From Fistularia commersonii (lineage: Eukaryota > Chordata > Actinopteri > Syngnathiformes > Fistulariidae), in contig JBBMNZ010000065.1 in the NCBI GenBank assembly GCA_037954325.1, positions 372,001 through 436,000 of the forward strand: a DNA stretch of 64,000 bases, in the 5' to 3' direction. Both the position numbers and the translations under genes were made by a program. The notes under the pieces were generated by a model, which saw only the letters and a list, made by a program, of their open reading frames with translations, did not search any database and was not told the origin of the DNA. Position 1 is the first letter of the stretch, and each line of letters opens with the position of its first letter. Shown here piece by piece: positions 39,336-51,325 of this stretch.

Positions 39336-42011
39336 GGTGATTACGCAGTTTTTGAACGAATGGCTATATCTTTTGAACCTGTGATGGGATTACACTGAAT
39401 TTGAAATATTTTGTGCAGAATCATGTCCAAGACAACATGTATCAACAGCAGAAACCAGCTTGATGAAATTCATTAGTCATTTACACTCAAAATCAAAAAC
39501 GCTTCAACTCAGTTAGATAAGCACTTTTTGACCTTGTGGCTATATCTTTTGAACTTATTGCTGGATTACACTGAATTTGACATATATTGTAAAGAATCAT
39601 GTCCTATACAACATCTATCAACAGCAAAAACCAGCATATTGTAATTCATTAGTAATTTCCACTCCAACTCAATAGCGCTTCAACTCCGTGACATAAGCAG
39701 TTTTTGAACGAATGGCTATATCTTTTGATCTTGTCGCTGGATTACACTGAATTTGAAATATATTGTGCAGAATCATGTCCTATACAACATCTATCAACAG
39801 CAGACACAGGCTTGGTGAAATTCAAAAGTTATTTCCTCTCTTAATCAAAAACGCGTTAACTCGTTGAGATAAGCACTTTTTGAACGAATGGCTATATCTT
39901 TTGAACCTGTGATGGGATTACAATGAATTTGACATATATTGTGCAGAATCATGTCCTAAACAGCATATTTCAACAGTAGAAACCAACTTGATGAAATTCA
40001 TTAGTAATTTCCACACTTAATCAAAAACGCTTCAAATCCGTGAGATAAGCAATTTTTGCATGAATGGCTATATCTTTTGATCTTGTCGCTGGATTACACT
40101 GAATTTGATATATATTGTGCAGAATAATGTCCTAAACAACATATATCAACAGCAGAAACCAGCATGATGAAATTTATTAGTAATTTCCACTCCAACTCAA
40201 AAAAAGATTTAACCTCGGTAAGATATGCACTTTTTGAACGAATGGCTATATCTTTTGAACTTGTAGCTGGATTACACTGAATTTGACATATATTGTGCAG
40301 AATCATGTCCTAAACAACATATTTCAACAGTAGAAACCAACTTGATGAAATTCATTAGTTATTTCCACTCCTAATCAAAAACTCCTCAACTCGATGAGAT
40401 AAGCAATTTTTGACCTTAAGGCTATATCTTTTGATCTTGAATCTGGATTACACTGAATTTGACATATATTGTGCAGAATCATGTCCTAAACAACGTATAT
40501 CAACAGCAGAAACCAGCATGATGAAACTCATTTGTTATTTCCTCTCTTAATCAAAAACGCTTCAACTCAGTGAGATAAGCACTTTTTGATCTTATGGCTA
40601 TATCTTTTTAATTTATAGCTGGATTACACTGAATTTGACATATATTGTGCAGAATCATGTCCTAAACAGCATATTTACACAGTAGAAACCAACTTGATGA
40701 AATACATTAGTTATTTCCACTCCTAATCAAAAACGCTTCAACTCCGTGAGATAAGCACTTTTTGCATGAATGGCTATATCTTTTGATCTTGTCGCTGGAT
40801 TACACTGAATTTGACATATATTGTGCAGAATCATGTCCTGAACAACATATATAAAACAGCAGAAACCAGCATGACTAAAGTCATTAGTCATTTCCACTCC
40901 AACTCAAAAAAGATTTAACCTCGGTAAGATAAGAACTTTTTAACCTCATGGCTATATCTTTTGAACTTGTACCTGGATTACACTGAATTTTACATATATT
41001 GTGCAGAATCATGTCCTAAACAACATATTTCAACAGCAGAAACTAGCATGATGAAATTCATTAGTTATTTCCACTCAAACTCAAAAACGATTTAACTCGA
41101 TAAGATAAGCACTTTTTGAACGAATGGCTATATCTTTTGAACGTGTGGCTGGATTACACTGAATTTGACATATATTGTGCAAAATCATGTCCTAAACTAC
41201 ATATATCAACAGCAGAAATCAGGTTAGTGAAATTCATTAGTTTTTTCCACTCTTATTCAAAAATGCTTTAACCCGATAAGATAAGCACTTTTTGAACAAA
41301 TGGCTATATCTTTTGAACCTGTGATGGGATTACACTAAATTTGACATATATTTTGCTGAATCATGTCCTAAACAACATATATCAACAGCAGAAACCAGAA
41401 TGATGAAATTAATTAGTTATTTCCACTCTAACTCTAAAAGATTTAACCTGGGTAAGATAAGCACTTTTTGACCTTATGACTATATCTTTTGAACATGTAT
41501 CTGGATTTCACTGAATTTGACATATATTGTGCAGAATCATGTCCTAAACAACATATATCAACAGCAAAAACCAACTTGGTGAAATTCATTAGTTATTTCC
41601 ACTCTTAATCGAAAACGCTTCAATCCGATAAGATGGCCATATGTTTTGAACCTATGATGTGATTACACTAAATTTGAAAAATATTGTGCAGAATCATGTC
41701 CTAAACAACATATTTCAAGAGTAGAAACCAACTAAATGAAATTCATTAGTTATTTCCACTCCTAATCAAAAACGCTTCAGCTCGGTGAGATAAGCACTTT
41801 TTGAACAAATGGCTATATCTTTTGAACTTGTCGTTGGATTACACTGAATTTGACATATTTTGTGCAAAATCATGTTCGAAACAACATAATTCAACGGCAA
41901 AAAACAGCTTGATGAAATCCATTAGGTATTTCCACTCCTAATCAAAAACGCTTCAACTAGGTTAGAGAAGCACTTTTTGAACAAATGGCTATATCTTTTG
42001 AACTTGTACCT
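39336..42011. repeat. Super-unit copy 4, first part, with hybrid junction monomer
   Basis: At 39,336 the sequence jumps from CTTCTACTCGGTGA to TTACGCAGTTTTTG, entering the TCCAAGACAACATGTATC monomer type typical of the large HOR. By about 39,465 it has jumped again into the super-unit order found from 424 on (CAGTTAGATAAGCAC, then the CTTATTGCTGG tail). From there it follows copy 1 with two separate two-monomer losses (near 40,250 and 40,640) and a 19-bp deletion near 41,634. It leads directly into the first 13-mer HOR unit. Confidence 0.75.
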
Positions 42012-44295
42012 GGATGACACTGAATTTGACATATATTGTGCAGAATCATGTCCTAAACAACATATATCAACAGCAGAAACCAGCATGATGAAATTCATTA
42101 GTTATTTCCACTCCAACTCAAAAAAGATTTAACCTCGGGAAGATAAGCACTTTTTAACCTTATGGCTATATCTTTTGAACTTGTAGCTGGATTACACTGA
42201 ATTTGACATATATTGTGCAGAATCATGTTCTAAACAACATATATCCAGCAGTAACCAGCTTGATGAAATTAATGAGTTATTTCCACTCCAACTCAAAAAC
42301 TATTTAACTTGATAAGATAAGCAATTTTTGACCTTCAGGCTATATCTTTTGATCTTGTAGCTGGATTACACTGAATTTGACATATATTGTGCAGAATCAT
42401 GTCCTAAACAACATATTTCAACAGCAGAGACCAGCTTGATGATATTCAATAGTTATTTCATCTCTTAATCAAAAACGCTTCAACTCGGTGACATAAGCAC
42501 TTTTTGAACGCATGGCTATATCTTTTGAAACTGTGATGGGATTACACTGAATTTGACATATATTGTGCAGAATCATGTCCTAAACAACATATTTCAACAG
42601 CAGAAACCAGCTTGATGAAATTCATTAGTCATTTCCACTCAAAATCTAAAACGCTTCAACTCAGTGAGATAAGAACTTTTTGACCTTATGGCTATATCTT
42701 TTGAACTTGTAGCTGGAATACACTGAATTTGACATATATTGTGCAGAATCATGTCCTAAACAACATATATCAACAGCAAAAACCAGCATGTTGAAATTCA
42801 TTAGTTATTTCCACTACAACTCAAAAACGCTTCAACTCGGTGATATAAGCAGTTTTTGCACGAATGGCTATATTTTTTGATCTTGTCGCTGGATTACACT
42901 GAATTTGAAATATATTGTACAGAATCATGTCCCATCCAACATCTATCAACAGCAGAAAAAGGCTTGGTGAAATTCATTAGTTATTTCCATTCCTAATTAA
43001 AAACGCTTCAACTCTGTGAGGGAAGCACTTTTTGAACGAATGGCTATATCTTTTGAACTTGTAGCTGGATTACACTGAATTAACATATATTGTGCAGAAT
43101 AATGTACTGAACAACATATTTGAACAGCGGAAACCAGCTTGGTGAAATTCATTAGTTATTTCCTCTCCTAATCAAAAACGCTTCAACTCGGTGCAATAAG
43201 CATTCTTTGAACGAATTGGCTCTATCTTTTGAACCGCTGTTGGGACTACACTGAATTTGACATATATTGTGCAGAATCAAGTCCTAAACAACATGTTTCA
43301 ATGGCAAAAACCAGCTTGATGAAATCCATTAGTTATTTCCACTCCTAATCAAAAATGCTTCAAGTCGGTGTGAGAAGCACTTTTTGAACGAATGGCTATA
43401 TCTTTTTCAATGTTGCTGGATTACAATTAAATTGACATATATTGTGCAGAATCATGTCCTAAAGAACATATTTGAACAGCAGAAACCAGCTTGGTGAAAT
43501 TCATTAGTTATTTCCAGTCTTAATCAAAAACGCTTCAACCCGATAAGATAAACACTTTTTGAACGAATGGCTTTATCTTTTGAACCTGTGATGGGATTAC
43601 ACTGAATTTGACATATATTGTGCAGAATCATGTTCTAAACAACATATATCCAGCAGAAACCAGCTTGATGAAATTCACGAGTTATTTCCAGTCCAACTCA
43701 AAAACGATTTAACTCGATAAGATAAGCAGATTTTGACCTTATGGCTCTATCTTTTGAACTTGTTGCTGGATTACACTGAATTTGACATATATTGAACAGA
43801 ATCATGTCCTAAACAACATATTTCAACAACAGAATCCAGCTTGATGAAATTCATTAGTCATTTCCACTCAAAATCAAAAACGCTTCAAATCAGTGAGATA
43901 AGCACTTTTTGACGTTATGGCTATAACTTTTTAACTTATAGCTGGATTACACTGAATTTGATGTATATTGTGCAGAAACATGTCCTAAACAACATATATC
44001 AACAGCAAAAACCAGCATATTGAAATTCATTGGTTATTTCCACTGCAACTCAAAAACACTTCAACTCTGTGAGATTAGCAGTTTTTGCACGAATGGCTAT
44101 ATCTTTTGATCTTGTCGCTGGATTACACTGAATTTGACATATATTGGACAGAATCATGTTCTATACAACATCTATCACCAGCAAAAACAGGCTTGGTGAA
44201 TTTCAATAGTTATTTCCTCTCTTAATCAAAAACGCTTCAACAAGGTGTGATAAGCACTTTTTGAACGAATGGCTACATGTTATGAACCGGTGATG
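42012..44295. repeat. 13-mer HOR unit 1 of 4, 2,284 bp
   Basis: Monomer starts (GG of GGATT or variant) are at 42,012, 42,189, 42,363, 42,539, 42,715, 42,891, 43,067, 43,243, 43,418, 43,594, 43,768, 43,944 and 44,120: thirteen monomers of 174-177 bp. Diagnostic variants in order are TCGGGAAGATAAGC, ATATCCAGCAGTAACC, GCAGAGACC, TGGAATACACTG, CCCATCCAACATC, GAATTAACATATA, TTGGGACTACAC, TTTTTCAATGTTGC, CCAGTCCAACTC, AACAACAGAATCC, GATGTATATTG and the closing GCTACATGTTATGAACCGG tail. Unit 1 opens with the TGTACCTGGATGACAC form, where units 2-4 open with ATGGGATTACAC. Confidence 0.93.
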
Positions 44296-46579
44296 GGATT
44301 ACACTGAATTTGACATATATTGTGCAGAATCATGTCCTAAACAACATATATCAACAGCAGAAACCAGCATGATGAAATTCATTAGTTATTTCCACTCCAA
44401 CTCAAAAAAGATTTAACCTCGGGAAGATAAGCACTTTTTAACCTTATGGCTATATCTTTTGAACTTGTAGCTGGATTACACTGAATTTGACATATATTGT
44501 GCAGAATCATGTTCTAAACAACATATATCCAGCAGTAACCAGCTTGATGAAATTAATGAGTTATTTCCACTCCAACTCAAAAACTATTTAACTTGATAAG
44601 ATAAGCAATTTTTGACCTTCAGGCTATATCTTTTGATCTTGTAGCTGGATTACACTGAATTTGACATATATTGTGCAGAATCATGTCCTAAACAACATAT
44701 TTCAACAGCAGAGACCAGCTTGATGATATTCAATAGTTATTTCATCTCTTAATCAAAAACGCTTCAACTCGGTGACATAAGCACTTTTTGAACGCATGGC
44801 TATATCTTTTGAAACTGTGATGGGATTACACTGAATTTGACATATATTGTGCAGAATCATGTCCTAAACAACATATTTCAACAGCAGAAACCAGCTTGAT
44901 GAAATTCATTAGTCATTTCCACTCAAAATCTAAAACGCTTCAACTCAGTGAGATAAGAACTTTTTGACCTTATGGCTATATCTTTTGAACTTGTAGCTGG
45001 AATACACTGAATTTGACATATATTGTGCAGAATCATGTCCTAAACAACATATATCAACAGCAAAAACCAGCATGTTGAAATTCATTAGTTATTTCCACTA
45101 CAACTCAAAAACGCTTCAACTCGGTGATATAAGCAGTTTTTGCACGAATGGCTATATTTTTTGATCTTGTCGCTGGATTACACTGAATTTGAAATATATT
45201 GTACAGAATCATGTCCCATCCAACATCTATCAACAGCAGAAAAAGGCTTGGTGAAATTCATTAGTTATTTCCATTCCTAATTAAAAACGCTTCAACTCTG
45301 TGAGGGAAGCACTTTTTGAACGAATGGCTATATCTTTTGAACTTGTAGCTGGATTACACTGAATTAACATATATTGTGCAGAATAATGTACTGAACAACA
45401 TATTTGAACAGCGGAAACCAGCTTGGTGAAATTCATTAGTTATTTCCTCTCCTAATCAAAAACTTTTCAACTCGGTGCAATAAGCATTCTTTGAACGAAT
45501 TGGCTCTATCTTTTGAACCGCTGTTGGGACTACACTGAATTTGACATATATTGTGCAGAATCAAGTCCTAAACAACATGTTTCAATGGCAAAAACCAGCT
45601 TGATGAAATCCATTAGTTATTTCCACTCCTAATCAAAAATGCTTCAAGTCGGTGTGAGAAGCACTTTTTGAACGAATGGCTATATCTTTTTCAATGTTGC
45701 TGGATTACAATTAAATTGACATATATTGTGCAGAATCATGTCCTAAAGAACATATTTGAACAGCAGAAACCAGCTTGGTGAAATTCATTAGTTATTTCCA
45801 GTCTTAATCAAAAACGCTTCAACCCGATAAGATAAACACTTTTTGAACGAATGGCTTTATCTTTTGAACCTGTGATGGGATTACACTGAATTTGACATAT
45901 ATTGTGCAGAATCATGTTCTAAACAACATATATCCAGCAGAAACCAGCTTGATGAAATTCACGAGTTATTTCCAGTCCAACTCAAAAACGATTTAACTCG
46001 AGAAGATAAGCAGATTTTGACCTTATGGCTCTATCTTTTGAACTTGTTGCTGGATTACACTGAATTTGACATATATTGAACAGAATCATGTCCTAAACAA
46101 CATATTTCAACAACAGAATCCAGCTTGATGAAATTCATTAGTCATTTCCACTCAAAATCAAAAACGCTTCAAATCAGTGAGATAAGCACTTTTTGACGTT
46201 ATGGCTATAACTTTTTAACTTATAGCTGGATTACACTGAATTTGATGTATATTGTGCAGAAACATGTCCTAAACAACATATATCAACAGCAAAAACCAGC
46301 ATATTGAAATTCATTGGTTATTTCCACTGCAACTCAAAAACACTTCAACTCTGTGAGATTAGCAGTTTTTGCACGAATGGCTATATCTTTTGATCTTGTC
46401 GCTGGATTACACTGAATTTGACATATATTGGACAGAATCATGTTCTATACAACATCTATCACCAGCAAAAACAGGCTTGGTGAATTTCAATAGTTATTTC
46501 CTCTCTTAATCAAAAACGCTTCAACAAGGTGTGATAAGCACTTTTTGAACGAATGGCTACATGTTATGAACCGGTGATG
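44296..46579. repeat. 13-mer HOR unit 2 of 4, 2,284 bp
   Basis: Same thirteen monomers at a constant offset of 2,284 bp. The GGCTACATGTTATG mark is at 44,271 (end of unit 1) and 46,555 (end of unit 2). I noticed only isolated single-base differences, for example AACTCGAGAAGATAAG at about 45,997 against AACTCGATAAGATAAG, and AACTTTTCAAC for AACGCTTCAAC at about 45,462. Confidence 0.95.
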
Positions 46580-48863
46580 GGATTACACTGAATTTGACAT
46601 ATATTGTGCAGAATCATGTCCTAAACAACATATATCAACAGCAGAAACCAGCATGATGAAATTCATTAGTTATTTCCACTCCAACTCAAAAAAGATTTAA
46701 CCTCGGGAAGATAAGCACTTTTTAACCTTATGGCTATATCTTTTGAACTTGTAGCTGGATTACACTGAATTTGACATATATTGTGCAGAATCATGTTCTA
46801 AACAACATATATCCAGCAGTAACCAGCTTGATGAAATTAATGAGTTATTTCCACTCCAACTCAAAAACTATTTAACTTGATAAGATAAGCAATTTTTGAC
46901 CTTCAGGCTATATCTTTTGATATTGTAGCTGGATTACACTGAATTTGACATATATTGTGCAGAATCATGTCCTAAACAACATATTTCAACAGCAGAGACC
47001 AGCTTGATGATATTCAATAGTTATTTCATCTCTTAATCAAAAACGCTTCAACTCGGTGACATAAGCACTTTTTGAACGCATGGCTATATCTTTTGAAACT
47101 GTGATGGGATTACACTGAATTTGACATATATTGTGCAGAATCATGTCCTAAACAACATATTTCAACAGCAGAAACCAGCTTGATGAAATTCATTAGTCAT
47201 TTCCACTCAAAATCTAAAACGCTTCAACTCAGTGAGATAAGAACTTTTTGACCTTATGGCTATATCTTTTGAACTTGTAGCTGGAATACACTGAATTTGA
47301 CATATATTGTGCAGAATCATGTCCTAAACAACATATATCAACAGCAAAAACCAGCATGTTGAAATTCATTAGTTATTTCCACTACAACTCAAAAACGCTT
47401 CAACTCGGTGATATAAGCAGTTTTTGCACGAATGGCTATATTTTTTGATCTTGTCGCTGGATTACACTGAATTTGAAATATATTGTACAGAATCATGTCC
47501 CATCCAACATCTATCAACAGCAGAAAAAGGCTTGGTGAAATTCATTAGTTATTTCCATTCCTAATTAAAAACGCTTCAACTCTATGAGGGAAGCACTTTT
47601 TGAACGAATGGCTATATCTTTTGAACTTGTAGCTGGATTACACTGAATTAACATATATTGTGCAGAATAATGTACTGAACAACATATTTGAACAGCGGAA
47701 ACCAGCTTGGTGAAATTCATTAGTTATTTCCTCTCCTAATCAAAAACGCTTCAACTCGGTGCAATAAGCATTCTTTGAACGAATTGGCTCTATCTTTTGA
47801 ACCGCTGTTGGGACTACACTGAATTTGACATATATTGTGCAGAATCAAGTCCTAAACAACATGTTTCAATGGCAAAAACCAGCTTGATGAAATCCATTAG
47901 TTATTTCCACTCCTAATCAAAAATGCTTCAAGTCGGTGTGAGAAGCACTTTTTGAACGAATGGCTACATCTTTTTCAATGTTGCTGGATTACAATTAAAT
48001 TGACATATATTGTGCAGAATCATGTCCTAAAGAACATATTTGAACAGCAGAAACCAGCTTGGTGAAATTCATTAGTTATTTCCAGTCTTAATCAAAAACG
48101 CTTCAACCCGATAAGATAAACACTTTTTGAACGAATGGCTTTATCTTTTGAACCTGTGATGGGATTACACTGAATTTGACATATATTGTGCAGAATCATG
48201 TTCTAAACAACATATATCCAGCAGAAACCAGCTTGATGAAATTCACGAGTTATTTCCAGTCCAACTCAAAAACGATTTAACTCGATAAGATAAGCAGATT
48301 TTGACCTTATGGCTCTATCTTTTGAACTTGTTGCTGGATTACACTGAATTTGACATATATTGAACAGAATCATGTCCTAAACAACATATTTCAACAACAG
48401 AATCCAGCTTGATGAAATTCATTAGTCATTTCCACTCAAAATCAAAAACGCTTCAAATCAGTGAGATAAGCACTTTTTGACGTTATGGCTATAACTTTTT
48501 AACTTATAGCTGGATTACACTGAATTTGATGTATATTGTGCAGAATCATGTCCTAAACAACATATATCAACAGCAAAAACCAGCATATTGAAATTCATTG
48601 GTTATTTCCACTGCAACTCAAAAACACTTCAACTCTGTGAGATTAGCAGTTTTTGCACGAATGGCTATATCTTTTGATCTTGTCGCTGGATTACACTGAA
48701 TTTGACATATATTGGACAAAATCATGTTCTATACAACATCTATCACCAGCAAAAACAGGCTTGGTGAATTTCAATAGTTATTTCCTCTCTTAATCAAAAA
48801 CGCTTCAACAAGGTGTGATAAGCACTTTTTGAACGAATGGCTACATGTTATGAACCGGTGATG
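46580..48863. repeat. 13-mer HOR unit 3 of 4, 2,284 bp
   Basis: It has the same length and monomer order as unit 2, with the closing mark at 48,839. Private differences noticed are TTGATATTGTAGC at about 46,918, CTCTATGAGGG at about 47,580 and GGCTACATCTTTTTC at about 47,964. It shares GCAGAATCATG at about 48,540 with unit 4, where units 1 and 2 have GCAGAAACATG, so units 3 and 4 are closer to each other. Confidence 0.95.
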
Positions 48864-51147
48864 GGATTACACTGAATTTGACATATATTGTGCAGAATCA
48901 TGTCCTAAACAACATATATCAACAGCAGAAACCAGCAGGATGAAATTCATTAGTTATTTCCACTCCAACTCAAAAAAGATTTAACCTCGGGAAGATAAGC
49001 ACTTTTTAACCTTATGGCTATATCTTTTGAACTTGTAGCTGGATTACACTGAATTTGACATATATTGTGCAGAATCATGTTCTAAACAACATATATCCAG
49101 CAGTAACCAGCTTGATGAAATTAATGAGTTATTTCCACTCCAACTCAAAAACTATTTAACTTGATAAGATAAGCAATTTTTGACCTTCAGGCTATATCTT
49201 TTGATCTTGTAGCTGGATTACACTGAATTTGACATATATTGTGCAGAATCATGTCCTAAACAACATATTTCAACAGCAGAGACCAGCTTGATGATATTCA
49301 ATAGTTATTTCATCTCTTAATCAAAAACGCTTCAACTCGGTGACATAAGCACTTTTTGAACGCATGGCTATATCTTTTGAAACTGTGATGGGATTACACT
49401 GAATTTGACATATATTGTGCAGAATCATGTCCTAAACAACATATTTCAACAGCAGAAACCAGCTTGATGAAATTCATTAGTCATTTCCACTCAAAATCTA
49501 AAACGCTTCAACTCAGTGAGATAAGAACTTTTTGACCTTATGGCTATATCTTTTGAACTTGTAGCTGGAATACACTGAATTTGACATATATTGTGCAGAA
49601 TCATGTCCTAAACAACATATATCAACAGCAAAAACCAGCATGTTGAAATTCATTAGTTATTTCCACTACAACTCAAAAACGCTTCAACTCGGTGATATAA
49701 GCAGTTTTTGCACGAATGGCTATATTTTTTGATCTTGTCGCTGGATTACACTGAATTTGAAATATATTGTACAGAATCATGTCCCATCCAACATCTATCA
49801 ACAGCAGAAAAAGGCTTGGTGAAATTCATTAGTTATTTCCATTCCTAATTAAAAACGCTTCAACTCTGTGAGGGAAGCACTTTTTGAACGAATGGCTATA
49901 TCTTTTGAACTTGTAGCTGGATTACACTGAATTAACATATATTGTGCAGAATAATGTACTGAACAACATATTTGAACAGCGGAAACCAGCTTGGTGAAAT
50001 TCATTAGTTATTTCCTCTCCTAATCAAAAACGCTTCAACTCGGTGCAATAAGCATTCTTTGAACGAATTGGCTCTATCTTTTGAACCGCTGTTGGGACTA
50101 CACTGAATTTGACATATATTGTGCAGAATCAAGTCCTAAACAACATGTTTCAATGGCAAAAACCAGCTTGATGAAATCCATTAGTTATTTCCACTCCTAA
50201 TCAAAAATGCTTCAAGTCGGTGTGAGAAGCACTTTTTGAACGAATGGCTATATCTTTTTCAATGTTGCTGGATTACAATTAAATTGACATATATTGTGCA
50301 GAATCATGTCCTAAAGAACATATTTGAACAGCAGAAACCAGCTTGGTGAAATTCATTAGTTATTTCCAGTCTTAATCAAAAACGCTTCAACCCGATAAGA
50401 TAAACACTTTTTGAACGAATGGCTTTATCTTTTGAACCTGTGATGGGATTACACTGAATTTGACATATATTGTGCAGAATCATGTTCTAAACAACATATA
50501 TCCAGCAGAAACCAGCTTGATGAAATTCACGAGTTATTTCCAGTCCAACTCAAAAACGATTTAACTCGATAAGATAAGCAGATTTTGACCTTATGGCTCT
50601 ATCTTTTGAACTTGTTGCTGGATTACACTGAATTTGACATATATTGAACAGAATCATGTCCTAAACAACATATTTCAACAACAGAATCCAGCTTGATGAA
50701 ATTCATTAGTCATTTCCACTCAAAATCAAAAACGCTTCAAATCAGTGAGATAAGCACTTTTTGACGTTATGGCTATAACTTTTTAACTTATAGCTGGATT
50801 ACACTGAATTTGATGTATATTGTGCAGAATCATGTCCTAAACAACATATATCAACAGCAAAAACCAGCATATTGAAATTCATTGGTTATTTCCACTGCAA
50901 CTCAAAAACACTTCAACTCTGTGAGATTAGCAGTTTTTGCACGAATGGCTATATCTTTTGATCTTGTCGCTGGATTACACTGAATTTGACATATATTGGA
51001 GAGAATCATGTTCTATACAACATCTATCACCAGCAAAAACAGGCTTGGTGAATTTCAATAGTTATTTCCTCTCTTAATCAAAAACGCTTCAACAAGGTGT
51101 GATAAGCACTTTTTGAACGAATGGCTACATGTTATGAACCGGTGATG
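48864..51147. repeat. 13-mer HOR unit 4 of 4, 2,284 bp
   Basis: Same order and length, with the closing mark at 51,123. Its first monomer has CCAGCAGGATG (about 48,934), where units 1-3 have CCAGCATGATG. The same G appears in the partial fifth repeat at about 51,217, which suggests unit 4 and the fragment were copied together. GGAGAGAATC at about 50,998 is private to this unit. Confidence 0.95.
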
Positions 51148-51325
51148 GGATTACACTGAATTTGACATATATTGTGCAGAATCATGTCCTAAACAACATA
51201 TATCAACAGCAGAAACCAGCAGGATGAAATTTATTAGTTATTTCCACTCCAACTCAAAAAAGATTTAACCTCGGTAAGATAAGCACTTTTTAACCTTATG
51301 GCTAAATCTTTTGAACTTGTAGCTG
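51148..51325. repeat. Partial fifth 13-mer unit (one monomer) and array exit
   Basis: The first monomer of the unit is present, with CCAGCAGGATG and then TCGGTAAGATAAGC in place of TCGGGAAGATAAGC. The next monomer (AACATATTTAAACAGTAG) belongs instead to the type at about 1,580-1,757, so the HOR ends here by switching into super-unit sequence. Confidence 0.8.

Noticed and set aside
42012..51147. Assembly artefact as the source of the four identical units
   Set aside because: Private single-base differences in each unit (45,997, 46,918, 47,580, 50,998) argue against simple duplication by the assembler, although exact copy number still depends on read support.
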